The notes beneath the pieces were generated by a model. The model did no database searches, was not told where the DNA came from, and saw nothing but the letters and a program-made list of their open reading frames with translations. The position numbers were made by a program, and so were the translations under genes. A stretch of DNA of 64,000 bases from Rotaria sp. Silwood1 (lineage: Eukaryota; Rotifera; Eurotatoria; Philodinida; Philodinidae), in contig CAJNOP010000322.1 of assembly GCA_905250075.1 (NCBI GenBank), forward strand, positions 159,027 through 223,026, read 5' to 3'. Every line of letters starts with the position of its first letter. The first letter of the stretch is position 1. Positions 48,330-60,440 of this stretch are shown piece by piece.

Positions 48330-48397
48330 AAAGCCTCCCCAATTTTGTTTTAGGGGAGGCTTGAGCCTCCCCAGGCCTAAGGGCTCCGCCGCCTATG
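48328..48397 (+). mobile_element. Right-end fragment of the same hAT family
   Basis: It ends in GGCTCCGCCGCCTATG, the same terminus as the 2162-bp element at 18 kb. It carries the family's subterminal words (AAGCCTCCCC, TTGAGCCTCCCCAGGCC). The expected target duplication with right flank AACACGAT has no left partner nearby, so the rest of the element is missing and is replaced by telomere-like repeats. Confidence 0.8.
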
Positions 48398-48670
48398 AAC
48401 ACGATACCATAGATATTCCAATCTCACTGAAATAATCTATCAAGTGGCACCAGATACCAGTATAGAAGATACAAAATCATTAAAATTATGAACGCAATAC
48501 ACAATATCATTTTCTACTTTCAAAAATGACGTAGAAACACTGTTTAACGACTGTGCATAGCTATCACGAGAGTTTCAGTTATGTATCAAGAAATACTACG
48601 ACTATAGTCTCGATCTTTCTCAATGGTCAATCCTCTGGTATTACCTACTATAGTACGGTGAATTTGAATG
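48398..48670. other. Intergenic, nothing recognised
   Basis: AT-rich sequence between the hAT fragment and the next telomere-like tract. Confidence 0.4.
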
Positions 48671-49030
48671 ATGTGGAGAATATAGGGCGTGGAGTATGGG
48701 TTTGTGTGTGAATCTGAGTGGGTGTGTGAGTGCAGCTAAGCTTAACTTTTCACCAGACACGCTAATACCTTGGGCATGGGTATGGGTGTGGGTGCGGGTA
48801 TGGGTGTGAATGTGGGTGGGTGTGGGTGTAGGTATGGATGTGGTGTAGGTGTGGGTGTGGGTGTTGGTTGGGTGTGGGTGTGGGTTGGGTGTGAGTGTGT
48901 GGGTGCCAGTGTGGATGTTAATGTAGCGAATTTTCAGACACACCCACACTCACCCAAACCCACACACCATCCACACCCACTCCCACACCCATCCAAACTC
49001 ACACCCCACACACCCACACCCACATCCACC
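48671..49030. repeat. Large telomere-like head-to-head array
   Basis: Two G-rich runs (48671-48732, and about 155 bp at 48771-48925 with GGGTGTGGGTG units) are followed by a C-rich run (48939-49030). Between the main arms lie only about 14 nt. Open frames across it encode Gly/Val or His/Pro/Thr repeats and are not genes. Confidence 0.88.
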
Positions 49031-49383
49031 CCAAGAAAACGAGCTTCTATGATTTTATTTTAAAGTGCTTTGATTAATTTTCGTAGCGATTGGTTCTTGC
49101 TAGTTCAACTTTGCCACATGCACTGATGTTAGGAAATTTTGGCTCTTTAAGCATTAAGAGTACAGCCATATTTCTAGAGAAGATCGGTGTAGAAATTTTA
49201 CGAGCAATTTTATTGTGTAACATCTGTTTTCTTAGATAAGGATGGTTTTACAGAACTAAATGATCATAAAGTATGTATGAAAATACCAGGCATATAAAGG
49301 TTGAGGAAACCAGTAGAATGGATATTTTACGAAGTAAAGAGCAGAACATGTATATCAAATAAGGTGTATGAGGAAAACCAGCA

Positions 49384-49620
49384 TTGTTTCTAGTCTTAGT
49401 GAGAGTTGAATCGATCGAATGGGGGTTTTAAAAAAGTAGCTCGAATAGAATCGATTAAATATTTCGGAAGAGGAGGTCGAATCGAATCGAATAAGCTCAG
49501 AAATTCTATCGCATCAAATTGAATCAAATTGATTGAAGTCCGTCTCATTCGTTTCGCGCTCTGGTGTGGATGCCTGTTAGTAAAGATAAAGAATACATTC
49601 ATACCAACAGCCACACCCTG
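49384..49620. repeat. TCGAAT word island and telomere-like tract
   Basis: At 49405-49530 the words TCGAAT, GAATCGA and AATTGAATC recur without a fixed period. At 49561-49619 GGTGTGGATGCC is followed by CCAACAGCCACACCC, a weak G-then-C pair. Confidence 0.45.
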
Positions 49621-51639
49621 TTATATATATATGTTCAAGTCATGTTGGATGGTGACACATTTCGATGAATTGTTGTTTTTGTGATATTGAAATGGAAATT
49701 GTGTTTTTCTTCCACTTCATGATCGATATCACATTACATGTTAAAAGATAACGTCTTTAATTGTCTTTTTTAATCGAATATAGCTATCTTTAAAGGATCT
49801 TTTACTTCTTTGTTATAGATACAATGTAATAGATACTTAGCATTAAGTGGGGAAAAACCCAAACATACCAATTTCGGAAGCAAAAAACAGAAAAGAAAAA
49901 GAAGCACTGTATATAAGAACAAGGTTACCATTTAGGTTTTCATTGTTTTTTCATAACAAAGACGGCATATTAATACGCATACGAAGGTAAGGAAACTATT
50001 TCATTAAAAGACGGGCGAGAAATTTTAAAATATTCAAAGAAAGTTAAAAAAAAGTTAGACTAGAAGATTAAAATAATGGGCTTGCGATTAATAGAAATGT
50101 GGCTGAGAGCTGAGCTATCTAGCTGTTGAAGAAACGATGAGTGTTAATCATTTGAAAAACAAACCTACCTATCTCTTATTGAAGTAGACAAGTTCAAACT
50201 GCTAGTCTCAAATTTTACTTTTCAGCAATCGATCGTTTGTTGAAATAAAATTTCAACTGGTGTACATAATGTGCTTTGAATTAAGAATAAGTGCACGGTT
50301 TCACTTCGCCAACATGTTTCATGTTTTTTATTGAAATATAAATACTCATTAGGACTCTCCATAAGTTTTAAACGCAAAAAACAAAATTACACAAAAAAGC
50401 TGTTAGTGCAATCCCTGTACCGACGTAATTCGGGGAAAGGCAAATGGGCGATTACCAATTTCATTTGGAGATTTTCCCATTGTAATTTTTATTAGTAAGT
50501 TTTTGTCCATTGAAATTTTACTTTTTTAGAATTGTTTACTTATTGTTGAATTAGATAGTAACTTTATTTTTTTCTTTCGTCTGAATCACACCTGCACTCT
50601 TTGCTTGTTCTCTCTGAGAAGAATAAAGACAAAAAGAAAAGAATCGCTCATTGTATTATGACTGTAAGTTTAGGTGAACTTGAGTTCGACTTTATAGAAA
50701 AAAACACTAACCACGTAAAGGTAGAGAAGGATAGATCAAAGAGAAGAGAAACAAGAACACATATGTGTATATAGGCTAATTGTAAGTTTATTGTACCGTT
50801 GTATTCTTGAACGTAAAATTTGAATATCTCGAGTACTGCTCAACCAATCATTGTGATTTTTTTACCATATGTTCTACTAAAAACTCCTCACTACCACACA
50901 AAAAATCACGAGGTTATCTTCAATAAGTCCTGAGATATTGGCTGCACAAAGCTCAAAAGTTCGATATCTGCTGCCATCTATTGGAGGAAAAGTCGTATGG
51001 CCAATTCGTTACTTGTCATTTGAGTTTTGACAGTTGGTGATATTTACAGTATAGAGTCTATACTTCTCGGATATAAAACTCATTCGTTCTTTCGACGTGT
51101 TTTTTGCTATAGTTTTCTAACAATACCATGCGTACAGACAACTGTCAATTTTCTATCACGCGAGATTAAATTTCATTTTGGAACACAATGACCCGTCTAA
51201 AATTGATCGGGCTGGTGTTAAATAAAAGGCAGTTGGTACTATATAAAACCACTAAATACGATGGGAGAATTGTCCTATTTGTTGTTGAAAAATAAAATGA
51301 AATGAAATTTAAAACTTCAGTTGTCACACAAAATGTCACGCGAGATTTGTTGATTTGTTGGGAACATAACTCTCTTATACTAACAAGGGAACCTTCCCAG
51401 GTGTCGGAGCGCTTTTCAGTCGGGGTTTCGCGCATCTTGTAGCCCATAGTGAGCTATGTCTATAGTAAAAAAAGTTCGGGTTTCTGGCTTGTTTCTGAGG
51501 AGATATCGAGCTCTTAGTGAATTTTCTCTATTGTACGCCTACATTGGCAGCAAAGCTATACTTTCGAATTTTGACCTGAAACTTTGCCTGCATAAAGGCC
51601 TCAGCTAGACTAGTTTGCATAAAAAATTTCAGAAGTTTT
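49621..51639. other. Intergenic, no supported gene
   Basis: No domain-bearing frame was found. The stretch at 50810-51540 is less AT-rich and could be a decayed repeat, but its ends were not identified. Confidence 0.4.
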
Positions 51640-51739
51640 NNNNNNNNNNNNNNNNNNNNNNNNNNNNNNNNNNNNNNNNNNNNNNNNNNNNNNNNNNNNN
51701 NNNNNNNNNNNNNNNNNNNNNNNNNNNNNNNNNNNNNNN
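51640..51739. other. Assembly gap (100 N)
   Basis: Exactly 100 N, directly abutting the longest telomere-like array, so the array is probably longer than shown. Confidence 0.98.
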
Positions 51740-52192
51740 GGGTGTGGGTATGGGTGGGTGTGGGTGTGGGTGTGTGTGCGTGGGGTGTGGAGTGTGGGTG
51801 GGGGTGGGTGTGCGTGTTGGTGTGCCTATGGGTGTGGCTGGGTGCGGGTGTGGGTATGGGTGGGTGTGGGTGTGGGTGTGTGTGCGTGGGGTGTGGAGTG
51901 TGGGTGTGGGTGTGCGTGTTGGTGTGGCTATGGGTGTGGCTGGGTGCGGGTGTGGGTATGGGTGGGTGTGGCTGAGGCTGTGGCTGTAAGACAGCGGAAG
52001 AGCAGTACCCACCCCACCCACACCCACACCCCCACCCACCCACACCCACATCCACACCCACACACCCCACCCACACCCACACCCCAGCCACACCCATACA
52101 CACCCATACCCACACACCCATACCCACACACCCACCCACACCCCACACACGCCATACCCACACCCACACACCCACACCCCCACACCCCCACC
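51740..52192. repeat. Longest telomere-like head-to-head array
   Basis: About 245 bp of G-strand units, GGGTGTGGGTATGGGTGGG and variants (51740-51986), including an internal near-duplicate of about 115 bp. A spacer of about 20 nt (AAGACAGCGGAAGAGCAG) is followed by about 185 bp of C-strand units ending at 52192. The overlapping long frames are artefacts of the repeat. Strong hairpin and G-quadruplex potential. Confidence 0.92.
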
Positions 52193-52773
52193 CTTCTTCT
52201 TCTAAAGTTCTTTCTGTTCTCTTCTCTTTCTATATGGATGCGAATAGAAGACTAGGTATCAAACACGATGTGAGAAAAATGGAAGGAAGAAAGGGAGCAG
52301 CGAATAACAAGAACATCAACAAGTGGATATCTATCAAAGAGAAATAGGATATTATGTTATCGTTATATGTCATAACAAATACTTTTTATCCGTAATTTTC
52401 CTATCATGACATCAGTTTAGGATTAATGCTGAGAAAATGTCAGTGCCACTACTTTTGAATTGGCCTATGTATTTTTATGGTTATATTCCAAAACTAGAAA
52501 AAAAAACAATGGTGCTATAATACGAAAGTTTAAACTCAAACAACTTATGCTTAATTAGTAATACATGCAACTGGTCGTGCAGAAAAGGATTTACGCCATT
52601 CCTGATGTTAATCGATTTCTAATAATATCACTTTTGTGTCCTTCGCTAACTGTTCATCTCAAGAACATAATTTTTTCGAAATACAATTATTACTGTATGA
52701 AAAAGTATATAAATGCAGAACATTCAATTTTTATTGAGAGTAAAGAATACACAGTAGATAAATGTAAAAAAAA
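52193..52773. other. 3' flank of the FG-GAP gene
   Basis: AT-rich with no other gene. AATAAA-like signals for the minus-strand gene are not clear. Confidence 0.4.
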
Positions 52774-55700
52774 TTAACATGATTTCAAAAGAACTTTTAT
52801 GTTTTTTGTATCTAAACTGGCTATAGCAATATCCATCCAGTCGTCCTTATTGAAATCACCAATGACGATCCAAACTGGACGAGAATTATAACCAGTTAAG
52901 TATGTCATTGGGCTTAAAAAGACTCCATCACCATATCCTTGATATATGCTAATACTGTTGGCACCACTATTGGCAACAGCAATGTCTAGTTTGTTGTCCC
53001 TGTTAAAGTCTAGAATAACAATGGATATTGGATCAGAAAGCAAACCGGTTGAATAAATTGTGACATTGCTAAACGATCCATTTCCAAGTCCAAGAAAAAC
53101 TCCTATACTGTCACTATTACGATTTGTTACGACAATATCAAGTCGAGTGTCATTGTTAAGATCACCAACAGCAGCTGACCATGGCTGTGAATCAGTGCCA
53201 GTGGAGTATGTTAGCTGCTTTGAAAAGAGTCCATCACCATATCCGAGAAATAAACCAATATTACTACTCTTACTATTTGTCACAACTATATCTAAATGTT
53301 TATCATTATTAAAATCTCCAGCGACAATAGTTTGTGGAGCAGAATTTCGACCAGTTGAATATTTTATAGGTACTAGAAATATTAAATTTCTGTTCCCCAA
53401 TAGTACAATGACACCACCAACATTTCCGAAGACGATGGCTACGTCAAGCCAGTTATCATGATTAAAATCAGCAGCTATCAAATGCCACGGATAAGTTGAA
53501 GTACCAGTTCCAAATGTTGTTGGACTACTAAATGTTCCATTTCGATCTCCGAAGCAAATCGCTAATTTGTCAGAAAGAGAAAGAGTAACAGCAATATCCA
53601 ATTGATCATCTTTATTAAAATCACCAACGGTGACCCAATATGGACCAGATACATAACCAGTTGAATACGTGACTTGAGTCAAAAACATTCCATTGCCAGT
53701 ACCAAAAAATACACCTACATTGTCACTACCATAATTGGCCACAACAATGTCCATTCGATTGTCATTATTAAAGTCACCAACTGCAATTCCAATAGGGAGA
53801 GAGTTTTCTCCAGTTGGATATTCGATTTGATTTGAAAAACTCCCATTCCTATTTCCAAGAAATACACCAATACTGTAACCATACTGATTACTGACAACAA
53901 CATCCAATCGATCATCGTTGTTGAAATCACCAATCGTGATTCCCCATGGCCATGAATAATAGCCAGTTGAGTATTCTGTTTGATTTGAAAAGGTCCCGTC
54001 ACCATTGCCAAGAAAGACACCTATACTGTAACCGCCATAATTGGTTACAACGATGTCCAATCGGCTGTCATTATTAAAATCTCCAACAACAACCGTTGTT
54101 GGCTTAGAATCTGGTCCCGTTGGGTATATAGTTTGTTCGGAAAAACTTCCATTACTAGTTCCAAGAAATATACCTATATTGAAAGTCAACGTATTGGCTA
54201 CAACGATGTCTATCCATCCATCGCTATTGAAATCGCCAACTGCAACGGAGAACGGATAAGATCCAAATCCGGTAGAGTATGTAGTTTGATTCGAGAAACC
54301 ACCATTGCCATCGCCAAGAAGCACAGTTATAGTGAAGCTCTCGTAATTAGCTATAACCATATCCAATAGACTGTCTTTATTGAAATCTCCATATGCAGAC
54401 GAGCGTAACGGTTTATCAGAAGCAGTTGAATATATTTTTTTATTTGTAGATGCTCCGAAGCCATAATGAAGAAATAAAACTATGCTGTTATCACGATTAT
54501 TGGCATTAACAATATCCAATCGGTTATCATTATTGAAATCACCAACTACAACTGAACAAGGACCAGATTCCAGTCCAGTTGTGTATGATATAACGCTCCC
54601 AAAACTTCCATTGCCGTATCCGAGAAAAAAGATAATATTGTCACTATCATAATTAACAACCACGGCATCGACTTGAAGATCATTATTGAAGTCGCCTACT
54701 GCAATAGAATACAAACCAGTGATGTAACCAGTTGAATATAATTTAGAATTTGGAAAAGTTCCATTGACAAAGTTTTGGTAAATTACTAAACTACCGTCAT
54801 TATAATCAGTGGCAACAAGATCCAACTGATTGTCATTGTCAAAATCTGCTACAGCAAGTGCGAACGGTGTCAAAAGTGAACCACTTGAATACATTACAGG
54901 AGCTGTAAAAGGCCAATCATAGTATCCAATAAAGATACCTATAGAGAAATAAAAATAGAGTACAACTACTATATCTAATCGATTGTCGCTGTTGAAGTCA
55001 CCAAGAGCGACTGAAATTGGAAAAGAATCCCATCCAGTGGAATACGATGTTTGAGTTGAAAAGCTTCCATCACCTTTTCCAAGTAACACCCCTATATTAT
55101 TATCGTTGTAATTAGCTACGATAAGATCTAATTTGGTATCATTATTCAAATCACCAACAGTAATTGAATTCGGCCTGGGTCTCTCTCCGGTTGGATATTC
55201 AGTTTGATTAGAAAAAGACCCGTCTGTATTTCCAAGAAAGATACCTAGATTGTTAGTGCCAGAATTCACGACGACGACATCGAGTCGATTATCGCCGTTA
55301 AAGTCACCAATAGAGATCGCATTCGGCGTTGAGCTCGATCCTGTTGGATATTCAATTTGATCAGAAAAGCTTCCATTGTCATGCCCAAGAAAAATACCTA
55401 AGGTATTAGAACCAGAATTAGCGACAGCGATGTCCAGATGAGTGTCATTATTCAAATCACCCATGACAATCGAAGTTGGTTGAGAACTCAGACCTGTTGA
55501 ATATGTTTTTTGATCTGTAAAACTTCCATCCCCATATCCAAAAAAAATTCCTAGGTTGTCAGTGCCAACATTAGCGACGACAATGTCAAACTGATTGTCG
55601 CTGTTAAGATCACCAACGGCTACCGACTTAGGCTGAGAATTCCATCCAGTAGAATATGTTTTTTGATCTGTAAAACTTCCATCGCCATCTCCAAGAAAAA

Positions 55701-58700
55701 TTCCGAGTTCGTTAGTGCCAAAATTGACCACGACGGCATCAAGTCGATTATCGCTGTTAAAGTCACCGATGGCGATTGATCCTGGCCTAGAATATGACCC
55801 TGTTGAATATGTCTTTCTTGCATCGAAATTGCCGTTTCCTTGTCCAAGAAACACACCTATTTCATCTTTGCCATAATTTACTACGACGACATCTAGTCGC
55901 GTGTCATTGTTAAAATCGCCCACAGCAACTGAATACGGATTAGATAGACCACCAGTTGAATATGTCTTTATATTGAAAAGGTTTTTATCTGGACCTCCAA
56001 GAAAGACACCCACATTATAAGAACTATCAATAGCAACAACGACATCTATCCAAGTATCATTGTTCAAATCTCCAGTGTCGACTCTTTGTAGAGCTCCGTT
56101 ATTTATAGGATATATCCGTTGGTTTTTGAAGTTTCCATCTTCACGACCGAGAAAGAGACCTAGATTGTTAGTGCCAGTGTTGGTGACTATAATGTCGAGT
56201 CGACCGTCTTTGTTGAAGTCGCACATAACTACTGAACTAGGATGAGAACCGAAGTCTGTTGTGTAGGTAGCTTCGCTTGTGAATGCTCCGTTGCCATTTC
56301 CAAGAAGAATTTGTATATTACTATCATAGTTGGCTACAACGATATCCAATCGAGTGTCGTCGTTCAAATCACCAAAGGCCAACGAGACAGGATGACCAAC
56401 TGTTAGAGATACTATTTGATTTGAAAAATTCGCATTGCCATATCCAAGAAAAACTCCAATAGTGTTAGTGCCAAAGTTGGCGACGGCGATATCTGGTCGA
56501 GTATCACCGTTGAAATCACCAACGACGACCGCACGAGGAAGAGAATCAAAGCCAGTTGAAAATGTCATTTGCTTAGTAAAATCTCCATTACCAGTTCCCA
56601 AAAGTATACCTATAGTGTTCGTACCATTGTTAACAACAACAATATCTAATTTTTTGTCATTGTTTAAATCATAAATCCAGAGCGACAGTGGACGAGAAGA
56701 GCCCGTTGAGTGTGTATTTTCATTTGCGAAACTTCCGTTACCATAGCCAAGAAAAATGCCTATATTATTGTCATTATAATTAGCAACGGCAAAATCCAAC
56801 CAACTATCGTTATTAAAATCGCCAACTGCAATGGAGTATGAAAGAGAAGAAGATGTTATCGATATCGTTGGTTTCGTGGGAAATGCTCCGTTTCCGTATC
56901 CCAAGAAAATACGTATTGTTTTATTCTCGCGTTGAGCGATGATGATATCCAATTGATTGTCATTATTGAAGTCACCTAATGCAATCGGTATCTTACGATC
57001 TTCGACACCAAACCAATCTTGAGTCTGAGATACTAATATAAAAGGGCATATTGGCTCTAAAAAGAGGACACCATTGATTTATCAATCAAGATACTGTATT
57101 TTCTTCGATTCATAGTAAAGGTTACTCGAACAATATTTAATCAATGCCGAAACTGAACAATTAAATTACTGCTATATTATTGTGAAACATAGAAATAGTT
57201 TAAATAGCACATTTATGCCGATCTCGTCATTAGATAGGTCTGATATAATATTCAGTTATAATCTTTATTTTAATGTAGATCTATAAGAATTGTTAGTTAC
57301 CATGTTTGCATTGATAACAGAAAGAAAAAATTATCACCGTATAACGAAAAATCAAAACTTTAATCTTGTTCCACTTTGGTAACAAATTTCATGCATTTTA
57401 ATAATTCATCTAAGTTGCTCTAATTAACAGGTATCATTATTAAGAAAATGCATGATGAGAAAATATACTAAAATATATTTATCGAATTTATTTTCTACTC
57501 TTGTTTCTTTTTGTTACGACAAGGCAAATATTAGTTTGTCACTAGGTTGGAACTATTTCGATCATCATGTTTTTATGAAATGTGATATTAAAAAAAAGTT
57601 TAGACATAGCTTTTCTTACACAATTAGAATGACAATGGGATAAAAAAAAAGGTGCAACTCTAATTTGATAAAGTTATTCTAACATTTACTCGTGCATGTA
57701 TTCGAGTCATTTGATGTGTATGAATACTGTTTATATACTCAGAATATTATTCATAAAAGTACTGCTGTACAGATTTACTCGTATCCCACTCAGACAAAAG
57801 TTTTGAAAAACGCGTTTAAACGCACAGTCGGGAACTGCGGCTGTGATCCATTAACGCTCATTTAAAAAACGTACGAAAACGCGTTTATTGACGTTTTTTG
57901 TAACTTTATGGGCGTTGAAACGGCGAAAACTCCAATTTTTGAGCGTTAAAACCTTTTTTTTTAAGTTCTGGAATAATAGTGCGTTTTAACGCTCAAAAAC
58001 TGGAATTTTCGCCGCTTAGACTCATAAAGTTACGAAAAACGCCAATAAACGCGTTTCCGTGCGTTTTTTAAATGAGCGTTAATGGATCACAGTCGCGGTT
58101 TCCGATTGTGCGTTTAAACGCGTTTTTCAAAATTTTTGTCTGACTAGAATAACACAAGTAAAAGTATTTCGCTTGTATTTAAAAAAAATATATTCGTATT
58201 TTTACTTCTTTTTTTTACAAGTATATGTCACGGAAACATTTTTATTTAATTACACACCAAACTGCGAATTATTTTTTTGTTTGCGTTAAGAAAACACATC
58301 AAGTCTTGGTTTTTTAAGTAGGATGAATATTTACATTCACCTATTCATGTTATAATGAATATAATAATGGGCTTTTTTTGTGCATCGACATCTGAAAGTG
58401 AGTTTTGAAAATATCTTTATCGATAAGTAAAGAAACGTTTTAAATTACTGGAGTATGAAATTCAAAGAGAAGTCAGCTATGATTTTATCTACATTGTTTC
58501 GGGTTTCACCAATAGACTCTTTTATTTCAATCGTGCATTCATTTGTGAGATAATTAAAATATCTAGTTAAGTTTTTTTCGTATCACTGTTAGACTGGATC
58601 TTTATTTTTCTCGCAATATGAACTTTAACATACTCTGTTCTATACTGTCTTATTGTTCCTTCTTGATGACATGATTTTCACAACTGCCAATAGTTATTTA

Positions 58701-59337
58701 TATCGAAACGAAAATATAATATAATATTACCATTTTCAAGAAAAAATGAGAAACAGATTTTTTCATGCTTCTGATATGCTATCCCAAGATGTGAGTAGAT
58801 CTCAGTAAGGATGAGAGCATATGAGCGTGTTGACACGTTTACATTCATTGTTCTCGCTCGTCATTTTTATAAGAGCTAACAAATATGAAAAGTTGTTTAT
58901 CATTTCTACTTATCGTCTCCAATGAATATATATGTTCAGCACTCGTTGGTTAGTCTACTTTAATTAAAAGCTAAATAGAAAAAGCACAATACACATACAT
59001 ACTTTGTGGTTTTGGTGAAGTAAAGCAAACTATGAGTATACCGATGGCCATTAATATGATTGTAAATAAAATAAACCAAACTAACAGCATACGACGCTTC
59101 GAGTTTGCCTCATACAAGTGTATCCTAACGAAAATAAAAATGAACTACGATTGAAATTCAAAGGAAAGATGCATACACAGGTATTGAGCTCTTGCGTGGT
59201 TTGTTTGTATTGTCATTAACTATAAGTCCATTTCTTTGATTTGTTGTATTTCCGATTGATTCGGTGACCTGTATGCATTCGCCAGAAAGCTGCTCTTCAA
59301 GATCTTCGGGAGCGTCCGATAAGTATTGATTATCCAT
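52774..59337 (-). CDS. Giant membrane-anchored FG-GAP/VCBS repeat protein, 3 exons
   Basis: The exons, in transcript order, are 59177-59337, 59003-59124 and 52774-57056, with introns of 52 and 1946 nt. Frames match at both junctions (GT-AG), giving 1521 residues. Residues 1-54 are acidic, polar and cytosolic. Exon 2 supplies a basic KRR followed by one membrane helix, MLLVWFILFTIILMAIG-type, making a type II membrane protein. The extracellular part holds 28 units of about 49 residues, each with a calcium-loop core D-F/L-N-x-D-x-x-x-D (GDFNNDNRLDI) and a VFLGxGNGxFxxxxxYxTG strand, as in integrin-type beta-propellers. Twenty-eight units would make about four seven-bladed propellers. The role is presumably adhesion or recognition. 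Such genes are abundant in bdelloids and often discussed as acquired. An in-frame stop precedes the ATG. No damage. Confidence 0.88.
57791..58142. mobile_element. Foldback MITE, 352 bp, in intron 2 of the FG-GAP gene
   Basis: Two arms of about 165 bp, starting CAGACAAAAG/TTTTGAAAAACGCG, are near-perfect inverses around a short T-rich centre (about 57957-57980). Both ends are CAGACAAAA inverted, and each is flanked by ACT (57788-57790 and 58143-58145), a possible 3-bp target duplication. The arms are rich in AACGCGTTT words. No coding capacity. A 3-bp duplication would fit the PIF/Harbinger or CACTA superfamilies, but the family is not determined. Confidence 0.82.
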
Positions 59338-60440
59338 GACGACTAAATTAATCTAGAGTAGAGACAACAAAAAAAAGAACAATAAATAACTTTGATGGGA
59401 GCGTAGAACACATATTTCATAGTCTCGCGTTTCGAGAGTAAAACTCATTCAACACGTTTATTAGATGAAAATTATCCGTATTCTCGTAAGAGTAGGTTCA
59501 ATCGAAACTCTGCATTTTTCTGCTTTTTCATTTTCCAAAGAAAAGGCTTCTCGATTTCTCTCCAGGCTTTATGTGAATAGACAGAAACAAAATAGAAAGC
59601 ATTCAACTACAAACAGAGAAAGAAGGGAAAAGAAGCGCTGGTGTAATTACTGAAGAGACACCAATTTTGTTCTCATAGTTGTATATGTACGTATCTGTAG
59701 GAGCCTTCAGATTCTGTAAAATAAAACTACTAAATAAGAATTCTTAGTTTCCGTTTTTGAAATGTAGCTTAGACTCATGCAGCCACTCTTGAACATTACA
59801 TAGAACGCATTTTATAATCACAAGTTCTATTCTGTTAGGGTTAATCTCGAAATTTTTTCACGACTGCATGATGCTAATTATTGGTGAAATCATGGTAATA
59901 GAAAGGCGTTTATCCTGATATTTAGTAATAGAAGCATTAACTGAAAACTACTATGTATTTGTATTTTATAAGATCCAGTTCAAAGTAGTACAAAACAAAA
60001 TACAATCGATATTTTGAGATGAAAAGTCTTTGATTTAGAACGAATATAGAAACCTGATACTTTGTCATTGACTAGAACTTTATCATTTAAAAAATGTCGG
60101 GTTCAAATATCTTTTATCATGAAATCTTAGAAATCATTAAAAACTAGCCAATAGATCAGCTTTAATTTTCGAAAACTATCAATAAAAAAAACAGCAAAGC
60201 AACCGATGAAAACCAGACCGTATCAGTTCTAAATATGAACCGCAATAACTTCTCGAATATCCAAATATGGATCATTGAGAAAAGCTTCAAACAAAATTGT
60301 GTAATATTTCGTATTGCATATTGATAACCATATAAAAACTGTTAGGGTTAACAGAAACCAAATTGCAATGTGCCTGACTATGATCAATATCATTGATGTA
60401 CATTTGATATAGATAAGCAAAGAAGTATGCAAACTACAAT
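59338..60440. other. Upstream region of the FG-GAP gene
   Basis: AT-rich. The promoter of the minus-strand FG-GAP gene should lie here; no core motif stands out. The open frame at 60229-60459 (minus) has a hydrophobic segment but no recognisable family. Confidence 0.35.

Noticed and set aside
51528..52255. Several open frames of 77-215 residues rich in Gly/Val/Trp or His/Pro/Thr
   Set aside because: They are translations of the TGTGGG/CCCACA array and partly run across the 100-N gap.
53060..56674. Plus-strand frames of 60-130 residues opposite the FG-GAP exon
   Set aside because: They are antisense shadows of the repeated coding sequence.
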